Assembly: GCA_021773835.1 (NCBI GenBank)
Contig: JAJFJQ010000057.1
Span: forward strand, 272,981 to 336,980
DNA: 64,000 nucleotides
Source of the DNA: Gammaproteobacteria bacterium
GTDB lineage: Bacteria > Pseudomonadota > Gammaproteobacteria > Ga0077536
Reading direction: 5' to 3'
Positions 44,310 to 51,969 of the stretch are shown one piece after another (positions within the stretch are counted from its first letter, which is position 1; each line of letters opens with the position of its first letter). Made by a program: the position numbers and the translations under genes. The notes beneath the pieces were generated by a model. The model had not been told where the DNA came from. It did no database searches and saw only the letters and a list, made by a program, of their open reading frames with translations.

Positions 44310-44587
44310 CCGCTACCGTCGGAGATTAGTCGGCCAAGTCCAGCAGCCATTAATACCTCTTCATCGAGACCTCGGCCCGCACAACAATCGGCGAGCTTGC
44401 CGTCGATAACTACGGCCGGTAATGATCGGATACCCAGATCTCTGGCGCGATCAGCGATCTCGCTACGCTGCATGTCGAGCACCGTGACTTCGCAAGAAGA
44501 ACAAGCTAATTCCTGGATACGGGCTACCGAATCACTGCAAATTGAACAACCTGCACTGAAAATCTCAATCGTGCGTTTTGCCTTCAT
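44306..44587 (-). CDS. Thioredoxin/glutaredoxin-like protein of the mer region
   Basis: The 93 residues have a thioredoxin fold pattern: IEIFSAGCSICSDSV with a CxxC active site, a later cis-Pro region LPAVVIDGKL, and an extra ADCC pair. There is no signal peptide, so it acts in the cytosol. AGAGG precedes the ATG. A MerR-type promoter lies directly upstream, so it is probably induced with the other mer-like genes and may reduce or carry metal-thiolate adducts. Confidence 0.8.
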   Translation of the reverse strand: MKAKRTIEIFSAGCSICSDSVARIQELACSSCEVTVLDMQRSEIADRARDLGIRSLPAVVIDGKLADCCAGRGLDEEVLMAAGLGRLISDGSG

Positions 44588-44623
44588 ACCATACCTCTCT
44601 TCTCATCAAATACTTACGCAGGT

Positions 44624-44655
44624 AGGGTACGCGCCGTATATAGGTACGGAGTCAA
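44624..44655 (-). promoter_or_regulatory. Second MerR-type promoter, for the thioredoxin-like gene
   Basis: On the minus strand TTGACT (44655-44650) is followed by CCGTA-N6-TACGG (44649-44634) and a TACCCT -10 element after a 20-bp spacer. The -35 plus first operator bases are identical to the promoter at 41595. The same MerR probably drives both. Confidence 0.75.
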
Positions 44656-45320
44656 GCGTTTATCTGAGTCATTGAAGTTTGGCTGGCTTGGGTCGATAAC
44701 GTTCGCCTCCCCTATTGGTTACATTTTTGTCCGGCAACCGCGGTATTTTTTTGCGTTCGATCTACTATGTCATAAAGGATCTTACGACATAGAAGACAGC
44801 GACCAGCGCCGCCTAAAGGAGCATTGTCCTAGAGTCCATCGCCTGCGTTCTAGATCGGCACCGAGTCGCCGCATGATTCGGCGTAGAACTTTGACCCCTG
44901 GTCGACGCACGGAGGGCGTAAAAATAGTTCACTATTTACGCAGAATCATGGGGTCACGATCGCGCGCGGATAAGGGATCACCCGTTGGCGCTGATCAACA
45001 GAATGGTTAAGACAAAGACGATTTCGTTGGTACGATCGCATACTGCCGTTGAGTTAATCAGAAACGGGGGACGCCGTTTACCATGGACGGAAGTTGACGC
45101 CACAATGGCGCGACTCGAGCACGGTGAATTAGTAAGATCGGCGTGGAACGGCGTCGGCGACACATTAAAGCCAACCTCTAAACGGTTAATCGAAACTTGC
45201 GCGGTGTGGTTTACCGATCGATCAGATGATGCTCCAACCAGACCTGCAAATTTTTGTGGTGCACGACAAACAGCGCAGACATCGGAATATTTTGAACACC
45301 GGTAGAGACTTAGCATTAAT
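44656..45320. other. Accessory DNA near the island end, no supportable gene
   Basis: About 660 bases with overlapping short frames on both strands (for example 44985-45305 plus and 44978-45316 minus). None has a ribosome site with a recognisable family, and the opposite-strand frames cover the same bases. Confidence 0.4.
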
Positions 45321-45342
45321 CGAGGGGCAACGTCGCCCCTCG
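45321..45342. terminator. G+C-rich hairpin near the island end
   Basis: CGAGGGGC and its complement flank AACGTC in a perfect 8-bp stem. There is no T-tract, so termination is uncertain. Confidence 0.35.
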
Positions 45343-45356
45343 TCGAGGATCGACCT

Positions 45357-45460
45357 TGTCCAATAGAAGTTCGGAATTGGACGCTATTGGACAGACAACA
45401 ATTTTAGGCAGCTGTAAGTTGTTGAAAAATGGCGCACTTCGAAGGAGAAACTTCGAACCG
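45357..45460 (+). repeat. Island-end repeat, copy 3 (end type)
   Basis: Matches 24927-25015 over TTGTCCAATAGAA, ATTGGAC, CTATTGGACA, GTAAGT and TTGAAAAATGGCGC, then a degenerate att core (ACTTCGAAGG, ACTTCGAACC). It marks the right end of the metal island and the left end of the mobilisable element. Confidence 0.8.
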
Positions 45461-45533
45461 CCTTTTCCAGACGTTAGAGGAATGGAATGAGTTTCTCAAG
45501 AAATATGCTCCCTTCTTCAAGGAGGTGGCGTAA
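45429..45533 (+). pseudogene. 34-residue gene tail created at the att junction
   Basis: The ATG belongs to the conserved island-end sequence. The frame then runs through the att core into a protein-like tail (LFQTLEEWNEFLKKYAPFF) and stops in TAATG overlapping mobC. This looks like the C-terminus of a larger gene cut by the island boundary. Its last codons contain the AAGGAGGTG ribosome site of mobC. Confidence 0.5.
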
Positions 45534-45934
45534 TGAGCACACCTCCTTCAAATTCCGATAAGAACAAGACACCGACGCCCTTCTCACTCAGGCTGACCTT
45601 CGAAGAACGAGCTTCGCTTGAACAATCTGCCGGATCTCAACCTTTGGGAGCCTATATCCGCTCAAAGCTGCTAGGTGGCAAGGCCGCACGCCGTAAAAAA
45701 CGCACGCGAACGAGAAAACCGCTCAAAGACGAAAAAGCCCTCAGCGAGCTACTGGGAAAGCTGGGCCAGTCACGTCTAGCCAGCAACATTAATCAGCTCG
45801 CTAAAGCCGCCAATTCCGGTTCATTGCCTGTAACACCGGAAACAGAAAAAGCGCTTCAAGATGCCTGCGGCGACGTAAGGAGCATGCGAATCATGCTGAT
45901 GCGGGCTTTGGGCTACTACTCGTCGGATGTGTAG
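45533..45934 (+). CDS. mobC: MobC-like mobilisation accessory protein
   Basis: The 133 residues have a Ser/Pro/Lys-rich N-terminus, a ribbon-helix-helix-like segment (FSLRLTFEERASLEQSAG), a strongly basic linker (RRKKRTRTRK) and the MobC core LASNINQLAKAANSGSLPV. MobC proteins open the origin of transfer for the relaxase. A perfect AAGGAGG site precedes the ATG, and the relaxase gene starts two bases after its stop. Confidence 0.88.
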   Translation: MSTPPSNSDKNKTPTPFSLRLTFEERASLEQSAGSQPLGAYIRSKLLGGKAARRKKRTRTRKPLKDEKALSELLGKLGQSRLASNINQLAKAANSGSLPVTPETEKALQDACGDVRSMRIMLMRALGYYSSDV

Positions 45935-45936
45935 CC

Positions 45937-47262
45937 ATGATCTTGAAAGGAAGTCAGCGCTCCGGCGGCACACAACTAGCAGCTCATCTGCTCAAAACAG
46001 AAGAAAATGAGCACGTCGAAATCCACAATATGCGTGGTTTTATGTCTGAAAGCCTCCCCTCCGCTTTCAATGAAATTCACGCAATCAGCAAAGGAACTCG
46101 CGCTAAGCAGCCATTTTTCTCGCTGAGCCTAAACCCTCCGCCGAATGAGCGCGTGCCTATAGAGATTTTTGAAACTGCTATCGAGCAGATTGAACAAAAG
46201 CTCGGCCTAGAAGATCAACCTCGTGCCATCGTATTCCATGAGAAAGAAGGTCGCCGCCATGCCCACGTCGTCTGGTCGAGGATCGACACAGAGGAGATGA
46301 AGGCCATCAACCTACCGTTTTACAAAATGAAGCTGAAAGACGTCTCCAGGGAACTGTATTTGGAACATGGCTGGAAAATTCCCCCAGGACTAATAGACCG
46401 CACAGATAGAAACCCACTGAACTTCAGCCGCGAAGAATGGCAGCAAGCTCGCCGTGCTGGCCTGAATCCCAAGGAGATCAAACGCGCATTTCAGGATTGC
46501 TGGGCTATCTCTGACAACCGCAAAGCATTTGCCCAAGCGTTACTGAGTAAGGGCTTTATCCTTGCTCGCGGAGATCGACGCGGCTATGTCGCAGTGGATT
46601 ATCAGGGAGAAATCTACGCCATCGCCAAATATACGGGCATAAAAACAAAAGATGCGCGCGAGCGTATGGGCGATCCCAAAGAGCTGCCGTCTGTCGAGCA
46701 CGCTAAAAATATCATAGCCGCCAATATGTCCAAACGGCTCCAGCAACATATTGCCCATGCTAAAGCTGCCAAGAATAAACGCTCGGCGGCATTCGAATTT
46801 AAACGTCAGCGACTGATCGAAGATCAGCGCGGCGAACGTCAAAAATTAGATCAAGCGCATCGCAAGCGATGGGACGCGGAAACGAAAGAACGTTCTCAGC
46901 GTTTATCAAAAGGCCTCATGGGTATCTGGCATCGGCTTACGGGCAAATATGAAAAAACAAAACGGCAAAATGAGATTGACGCGCTTCAATCGTTTCAGCG
47001 TGACCGAAAGGAAAAAGACGAACTCATTTTCAAGCATATTCAACAACGGCAGCAACTCAGCTTGCGCCAGCGTAGTGAAATCAATACGCATGAACTGGAA
47101 ATCGAGCTGCTGCGCCAAGATATTCAGGACTACCGCAATCTAAAAACTGATCAGCCTTCGAAATTGAAAGAAGAATTCCGCAAGGCATCTGAAAAGGCGA
47201 GAAAAACCGAAAGCCTGAAAAAAAAGCGGGATAATGATCGCAGGCACGAACCCGAGCTTTAG
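45937..47262 (+). CDS. mobA: Relaxase/mobilisation nuclease (MobA/VirD2-like)
   Basis: This 441-residue relaxase has an N-terminal transesterase domain: motif I region MILKGSQRSGGTQLAAHLL, motif II FFSLSLNPP, and the metal-binding histidines in FHEKEGRRHAHVVWSRID. The candidate nicking residue is not assigned because no tyrosine lies in the usual N-terminal position. The C-terminal half (about 290-440) is very rich in K, R, E and Q, probably coiled coil. It would nick the element at oriT for transfer by a helper conjugation system, since no type IV secretion genes are in view. Confidence 0.88.
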   Translation: MILKGSQRSGGTQLAAHLLKTEENEHVEIHNMRGFMSESLPSAFNEIHAISKGTRAKQPFFSLSLNPPPNERVPIEIFETAIEQIEQKLGLEDQPRAIVFHEKEGRRHAHVVWSRIDTEEMKAINLPFYKMKLKDVSRELYLEHGWKIPPGLIDRTDRNPLNFSREEWQQARRAGLNPKEIKRAFQDCWAISDNRKAFAQALLSKGFILARGDRRGYVAVDYQGEIYAIAKYTGIKTKDARERMGDPKELPSVEHAKNIIAANMSKRLQQHIAHAKAAKNKRSAAFEFKRQRLIEDQRGERQKLDQAHRKRWDAETKERSQRLSKGLMGIWHRLTGKYEKTKRQNEIDALQSFQRDRKEKDELIFKHIQQRQQLSLRQRSEINTHELEIELLRQDIQDYRNLKTDQPSKLKEEFRKASEKARKTESLKKKRDNDRRHEPEL

Positions 47263-47422
47263 TCGGCGATCCACGACAGGCCACAGGCATTCAAACTTTT
47301 TCACTAAAAATAATTAATTTCAAAGGCTAAATGGCTTTTGGGGCTCTTTCATTTTTTTCTTGTTATCGGGATTTTAATCATTATCGTGGATAATAGAAAT
47401 TAATTATTCACAGCGAGGTTAA
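47263..47422. other. A+T-rich intergenic region
   Basis: The 160 bases after the relaxase gene are visibly A+T-rich and end in the GAGG ribosome site of the next gene. They probably hold its promoter; boxes are not assigned. Confidence 0.4.
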
Positions 47423-47683
47423 ATGTCCTATATAAAAACGTGTCTCACAGCTTTTACGTTTCTAGCACTTGCTTTCCCTTATCCAGCTTTTGCGGAAGAC
47501 CCAGCCCCCGATAGCCTAAAAAAATCAACGCTCATTAGCGTCGACCAAAAAGAAAACGCAGTTCACATATATGTAGAAGGGGAATTGGTTTTAGTCGTTG
47601 ATGAAGACGGTTTGCGCGTTAAAGGAAAAATCACCGAAGTCGAGTCGTTCGACAACGAAGACGGTGGGAAGGGTGATGAATGA
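47423..47683 (+). CDS. Small exported protein preceding the DUF1566-like gene
   Basis: GAGG lies six bases before the ATG. The 86-residue product has a signal peptide (TAFTFLALAFPYPAFA) and an acidic mature part with an ENAVHIYVEGELVLVVDEDG segment that looks like a short beta-hairpin domain. I recognise no family. Its stop overlaps the next start as ATGA, so the two secreted proteins are made together and may interact. Confidence 0.65.
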   Translation: MSYIKTCLTAFTFLALAFPYPAFAEDPAPDSLKKSTLISVDQKENAVHIYVEGELVLVVDEDGLRVKGKITEVESFDNEDGGKGDE

Positions 47684-48759
47684 GATTTGCCCTTTATCTA
47701 CTATCGACGGTTTTGATTTTCCCAACCCTTGCCATTGCACAAATTGACCTCAGTGGTGCCGGTGGAGGTGCATTAATTCTCGGTGAAACAACGGCTGTTT
47801 GTGATGCTTCGATAGAAGGTGGTATTCGCTATGATTCTGTAGGCAAAAACTTGGAGCTTTGCGACGCATCAGGTTGGGCTCCGATAGTTGCAAGCACTTG
47901 TGATAACGCGCCTGTTTTTCCTGTGTTTACAACCCTCTCCTCGCAATCAACCTCTACGCTCGTTACATCAAATATTGTTGAAATCACCGGTATGGACACT
48001 GGGTGCACGGCAATTGTTGGAGTGAGCGGCAGCGGTTCGCCAGAATACCGCTCTTGTAGCGATTCTGGATGTTCAACAGAAGTTCAAACTTGGACAAGCG
48101 CGAATAACAGCCTTGATATTCAAGGAGATTATTTACAACTGCGCGCAACGACAAGCGCCAGCGCCAACACAGCGTTCACAATTACTGTTGATGTCGGCCC
48201 GGTGTCTTCCGATTGGGTGATTTCTACGGATTTATCCGATTGTGGCGATATTGGGAGTGTTTGTGCGGATGGCACCGTTTATGCCGGATTACAGGGCGGC
48301 GCTAATCCGTTCTACGTCACGCGCTGCGACTATGGTATGGCCTGGGGCGGTAGTTCATGTACTGGCGCTAGAAATACGTTTGCTTGGAATAATGGAAACA
48401 ACTCAGGTCAAACCACAACGAGTGTTGGCGATAGCGACGGCCAAGCAAACACCACTACGCTTATCGCAACGGATTCAGATAGTGGGCCAGCGGGAACACA
48501 AACACACCTCGCCGCGCAAGCGTGCGCGGACCTTGTGATACACGGGCATAGTGATTGGTACCTGCCCGGATATGATGAGCTGATCGCAATTTATGGTTCT
48601 AGAGTTGCTATTGGCGGTTTTAGTTCTAATTCGCCGGAGTATTACTATTCATCATCAGAAACTTCAACCACACTTGCCAAGGCTGTGCGGTGGGATACTG
48701 GTGGCACTGTAGGTCACCAAAAGTATGGAACACACGAGATTCGTTGCGCGCGGCGATAG
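47680..48759 (+). CDS. Exported Cys-rich protein with C-terminal DUF1566/Lcl-like domain
   Basis: The 359 residues start with a signal peptide (LLSTVLIFPTLAIA) and a short GGGALILGE region like the tip of pilin- or collar-type surface proteins. A Ser/Thr-rich middle with paired cysteines follows. The C-terminal about 130 residues resemble DUF1566: ACADLVIHGHSDWYLPGYDELIAIY, YYYSSSE and a terminal IRCARR. Such domains occur in surface or adhesion proteins and in cargo of mobile elements. A terminator follows. Function not known. Confidence 0.7.
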   Translation: MRFALYLLSTVLIFPTLAIAQIDLSGAGGGALILGETTAVCDASIEGGIRYDSVGKNLELCDASGWAPIVASTCDNAPVFPVFTTLSSQSTSTLVTSNIVEITGMDTGCTAIVGVSGSGSPEYRSCSDSGCSTEVQTWTSANNSLDIQGDYLQLRATTSASANTAFTITVDVGPVSSDWVISTDLSDCGDIGSVCADGTVYAGLQGGANPFYVTRCDYGMAWGGSSCTGARNTFAWNNGNNSGQTTTSVGDSDGQANTTTLIATDSDSGPAGTQTHLAAQACADLVIHGHSDWYLPGYDELIAIYGSRVAIGGFSSNSPEYYYSSSETSTTLAKAVRWDTGGTVGHQKYGTHEIRCARR

Positions 48760-48772
48760 AAAAGAGGACTAT

Positions 48773-48801
48773 AAAAAGGCGCTATTGCAGCGTCCTTTTT
48801 T
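48773..48801 (+). terminator. Intrinsic terminator after the DUF1566-like gene
   Basis: A stem formed by AAAAAGGCGCT and AGCG-TCCTTTTTT with a 5-nt loop and a T-run. The A-run on the left makes it potentially active in both directions, which suits the convergent ardA gene. Confidence 0.8.
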
Positions 48802-48875
48802 ATGTTTTTTGCTGGTTCGCAAAAAAACATAAATGACCGAGTATCGTTTGGCGGCAACCCTCTTTTAATCGGCCA

Positions 48876-49391
48876 TTAATGGCTATAGAAAATATGCACT
48901 TCGTCGTGTGCGGTTTCGATAATGTAAATATCTCCGCTCATTTCCATGTCACGGCCCATGCGTTCATAATCGATATAGTACGCAAGGTTCTCAGGAATCT
49001 GATTGGTGTCTTGGGTCAATTCCTCAGCGTAATCCGCAACGGATCTGTAGCAACCGGAATAATAATCTTCCATCGCTTCGCGAGCATCGTTCAGGCTACC
49101 GCCAAAGTGGTTTAACAATTCTCCCGCTAGATCAGGATACTCTTCAATGAAACCCGCTATTTCATGCACTGATTGAATGCCTTCATACTCACTAAGGCCA
49201 TATCCGCCAAAACCTTCATAGTCATGAATCGCGTATTCCTCGGCGTTTTCTTCTGGGCTTTCGGCCAGCATTCGATTGATTTGATCCTGAATTTCATCAA
49301 GATCCTGCGTCGCATCAATCCATTCTCCGTGCAACTTGCCATTGTTGTACGCTGCCAAACATGCCACATAAATTCTGATTTCTTCGCACAT
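48876..49391 (-). CDS. ardA: Antirestriction protein ArdA
   Basis: The start at 49391 (MCEEIRIYVACLAAYNNG) has AGGAG eight bases upstream; the longer frame to 49454 has no support. The 171 residues are strongly acidic and match ArdA: LHGEWIDATQD, YAIHDYEGFGG, and the C-terminal dimer motif region NLAYYIDYERMGRDMEMSGD. ArdA mimics B-form DNA and blocks type I restriction enzymes, protecting the element on entry to a new host. Here it shares an element with a type I system. Confidence 0.93.
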   Translation of the reverse strand: MCEEIRIYVACLAAYNNGKLHGEWIDATQDLDEIQDQINRMLAESPEENAEEYAIHDYEGFGGYGLSEYEGIQSVHEIAGFIEEYPDLAGELLNHFGGSLNDAREAMEDYYSGCYRSVADYAEELTQDTNQIPENLAYYIDYERMGRDMEMSGDIYIIETAHDEVHIFYSH

Positions 49392-49551
49392 AGTCTTCGC
49401 TCCTAAATTCGCTGTTGAGGTTCTTACAAGCACCGCTTGGGGTGCGCTGCTCATGAACCTCTGGCGACTAGGCCGACTAGGCGGGGGTAAAAGAATCCAG
49501 AAAAATTGCGGAGGGTCTAGCTCCGCTGGAAACCGTCATTATTCTTGATTC

Positions 49552-49582
49552 TGAGGGGATGCAATGCCCCTCAATGCTTTTT
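49552..49582 (+). terminator. Orphan intrinsic terminator
   Basis: TGAGGGG and CCCCTCA with an 8-nt loop, followed after four bases by a five-T run. No plus-strand gene precedes it within the region, so it may end a short non-coding transcript. Confidence 0.6.
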
Positions 49583-49756
49583 GAATATCAAACTCACCTG
49601 CAAGGTGACCAAACCCTCTCCTTAAAAATCGCTGGCCGCTTCTATTTGCGGCCATTCAAAAAATCGTCATTTTCTGTAACCCGTCTGCGTTGAAATACCG
49701 AGACATGCGTCCTTCCTAAAATCCGTTTTATTGCGACGGCAGGCCATCGAATCCGC

Positions 49757-49775
49757 AAGCGTAAAATTTACGCTT
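49757..49775. other. 19-bp palindrome, candidate origin-of-transfer element
   Basis: AAGCGTAAA and TTTACGCTT flank a single A in a perfect inverted repeat. Five bases further is ATATTGCGACC. Some relaxase origins have an inverted repeat followed closely by the nick site, but I cannot identify a nic consensus with certainty. Confidence 0.35.
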
Positions 49776-49853
49776 CTCCATATATTGCGACCACAGGTGC
49801 AGATCATGACCTCCCGCGCATTACGGCCTTACGAAAGGTCGCGATAGCCGCGG

Positions 49854-49870
49854 CCTCCTACATCAGGAGG
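49854..49870 (+). promoter_or_regulatory. Hairpin sequestering the ribosome site of the 59-aa gene
   Basis: CCTCCT (49854-49859) pairs with AGGAGG (49865-49870) across a 5-nt loop. AGGAGG is the ribosome-binding site of the gene starting at 49876, so the stem would hide it. Confidence 0.45.
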
Positions 49871-49875
49871 TAACA

Positions 49876-50055
49876 ATGAAATTGGTTACAAAATTTGAAT
49901 TGGCAGCGAAAAGTAAAAACGAGCTGCACGCGTTACTCAGAGAGGCTTTTAATGAACTTGCGAGAAGTGAGCCTGAAAGCCATCAGCGCAGAAACGCACT
50001 GGCATCTATCGAGAATATTCAGTCTGAACTAGCTTCAAGGGCACCGTGCCCTTGA
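49876..50055 (+). CDS. Small hypothetical protein, 59 residues
   Basis: A perfect AGGAGG five bases before the ATG supports translation. The product (MKLVTKFELAAKSKNELHAL at the N-terminus) is helical and charged, with no signal peptide or membrane segment. Short proteins of this kind are common next to ardA in mobile elements; I do not recognise its family. Its last 21 bases overlap the end of the convergent E2-like gene. Confidence 0.65.
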   Translation: MKLVTKFELAAKSKNELHALLREAFNELARSEPESHQRRNALASIENIQSELASRAPCP

Positions 50056-50778
50056 GTTAGCTCTCTGGCTATCGCGAGAATCTTTCGAAGTATTTTTTTG
50101 ACGCCGTGTTTTCCTCTTTGGTTTCTCGATGCGAGAGAACTTTGAAAGATGTTCCCGAAACCAACGTCTCCTATCTAGTTGCCGCCAATGCTGCAAACCA
50201 AAACGAAAATCGCACTTACCTATGCGGCGTTTACACCCGCACGGACATGGCAACTTATTCGCCTCGCGCTTACGTGCTCCTAACGCTGCCAATACCAGTA
50301 AAACAGCCGCCTTTCCTTTAACGTTAAATAAACATTGATAGTCGTCTATTAACCCCGCTTCACCGTGGTCGAGATCACCAAAAGGATATACGTCATGTTT
50401 AATTTTGTAAGTGATCGCATACAAAAAGGGATCGAGTATTCTCCTAACAAACTCTGTGATAGTTGGAAACTCACAAAGTATCGACTTTAATTTGATAGCC
50501 GAGCCAAGGCAGAACGCCCCATCTTCATACGTATGAAAATCTGCCGTTCTTTGGATACGTCTTTCAGATTCTTTAACAGTAGGTAGCGATCTAGGGTAAT
50601 CGGGAGGAAAAACTATCTGCAGCTGATACGTATCTAGTATTGGCTCAAACCCCTGCATTTGAGCATCTATTTCATACTCGCCTTCAATAACCACTTGCTG
50701 TGCGTTCAGCTCTACCAGGCGCATGCTGGGATGCTGCGTCAAAAACTCTTGTAGTTTAAAAGTTTCCCATTTTGACAT
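50035..50778 (-). CDS. CBASS E2-like protein (type II-short)
   Basis: The 247-residue protein has a prokaryotic E2 ubiquitin-conjugating-like domain: YQLQIVFPPDYPRSLPTV followed by the catalytic-cysteine motif DGAFCLGS (C90). No E1 or JAB domain is fused, and none is encoded nearby. A C-terminal SEC-C-like zinc knuckle CPCGCKRRIGKC and a basic tail follow. In type II-short CBASS such E2 proteins act on the CD-NTase and prime its activity. Its ATG follows the CD-NTase stop directly, so the two are coupled. Confidence 0.88.
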   Translation of the reverse strand: MSKWETFKLQEFLTQHPSMRLVELNAQQVVIEGEYEIDAQMQGFEPILDTYQLQIVFPPDYPRSLPTVKESERRIQRTADFHTYEDGAFCLGSAIKLKSILCEFPTITEFVRRILDPFLYAITYKIKHDVYPFGDLDHGEAGLIDDYQCLFNVKGKAAVLLVLAALGARKREANKLPCPCGCKRRIGKCDFRFGLQHWRQLDRRRWFREHLSKFSRIEKPKRKTRRQKNTSKDSRDSQRANSRARCP

Positions 50779-51969
50779 TTACAACATAAACCATGGCCTT
50801 GGGCCGGTCGTGTCTATCTGCTTTGTCGGCGTAATGATAGCCGCAGGCAAACCTAGCGCATGCTCGACCGACGCCTTGTCAAGATCAACCGAAAACCCAC
50901 GATTTGCGGCTTCTAGAATAATTCTACTATTATCTTTTGAGCAGAGCGCTGCAAAATCCGCTTTTGCTTGAAATAACCATCTAGCAAAATTCTCTTTCAG
51001 CTTTAAGTGTTCATGTTCGGACGAATACCACTTGTCGGCAAAGTCTTCGACGGGGTTAACGGGATTCGGAACATGAGGCGCGTGTTGCTGAATATGTTCT
51101 TCCATCGAAGTCAGGATTCTCGACAGCGCGGAAACAAGATCACTTTCACCGTTATATGCACGTGCTGCCAAAGTTGTGATTATTACTGAAATCGGTTTGG
51201 CATCATCCTTCTCTTTAAACATCGTATCCCGATGTCGTTTGAGAAGTTGAATCGCACTTTGAAGAGGGGTTTTCCATCGGTGATATGGCAACGTCTCTAT
51301 ACTAGCTTTAACGACCATTTCACGTTCAGTCAAAAATGTGGCGGCTGTTCTCATACGGCTTTCAAACCACCGTGCGTAGCCTTCCGGGTTACTTATTCTC
51401 CAGTCACTTGATAAAACCTTGTATCGAGCATCATTGTTATCAGTTATTGAAACGGCGAGCTCCGACGCACCTGACGCGAGGGCTTCGTCTAATTTAGTAG
51501 ATTCGATCATTCGTGCTCTTAATTCACTTCTTGATATATCCGTCTCGGGAATGCACGGCACAATGTCCATATGGAAGCTTAAGTCGTCTGCATATTCCAT
51601 TCTCCAGCATCGTGTCTTTTCCACCAGATCCTCCTTGATAGCGCGAGCCTTTCTGTACTGTTCCAATTCATTTCCCACCAGAGTCTTGAGTTGGTGTTGT
51701 GTATTCTTTTCTTTTGATAAGCCGCGACGAAGATTGCAGCCCATATCAAGGTCGTACTCTTCATCATTTTCTGGTTTATTTGCAGTTCCTAATCTGAACG
51801 ACCCTTGCGCAAAAATGTAGGGGTCAAGATCGACACATGACGATTCTGGTCGATGGAACCATTCGCCGATATCCTTATATCGTTTTTCGGCCGTTTCATA
51901 AGCCCTTTCCGGAATTTCAATTTTTTCAAGTATTTTCACCAACACTGAATTGCTTCGATCATCTGACAT
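50779..51969 (-). CDS. CBASS cyclic-oligonucleotide synthase (CD-NTase)
   Basis: The ATG at 51969 has GAGG upstream; a GTG at 51978 is also in frame. The 396-residue protein has the nucleotidyltransferase signature AQGSFRLGT (G56-S57), the metal aspartates EYDLDMG (D73, D75) and a third near FHMDIVP (D135). The rest is the helical lid domain. On phage infection CD-NTases make cyclic di- or trinucleotides that activate the effector. The C-terminus ends PRPWFML, not in the small residue seen for Cap2-conjugated CD-NTases. It overlaps the effector gene end by 11 bases. Confidence 0.92.
   Translation of the reverse strand: MSDDRSNSVLVKILEKIEIPERAYETAEKRYKDIGEWFHRPESSCVDLDPYIFAQGSFRLGTANKPENDEEYDLDMGCNLRRGLSKEKNTQHQLKTLVGNELEQYRKARAIKEDLVEKTRCWRMEYADDLSFHMDIVPCIPETDISRSELRARMIESTKLDEALASGASELAVSITDNNDARYKVLSSDWRISNPEGYARWFESRMRTAATFLTEREMVVKASIETLPYHRWKTPLQSAIQLLKRHRDTMFKEKDDAKPISVIITTLAARAYNGESDLVSALSRILTSMEEHIQQHAPHVPNPVNPVEDFADKWYSSEHEHLKLKENFARWLFQAKADFAALCSKDNSRIILEAANRGFSVDLDKASVEHALGLPAAIITPTKQIDTTGPRPWFML

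Larger units (their letters stand above)
49392..49875. other. Non-coding region between ardA and a small gene, rich in structured sequence
   Basis: No frame of note. It contains a plus-strand intrinsic terminator (49552-49582), a 19-bp palindrome (49757-49775) and a hairpin covering a ribosome site (49854-49870). It may hold an origin of transfer or a small RNA. Confidence 0.45.

Noticed and set aside
44985..45305. 106-residue plus-strand frame near the metal-island end
   Set aside because: A minus-strand frame of similar length covers the same bases, and neither has a recognisable motif or ribosome site.
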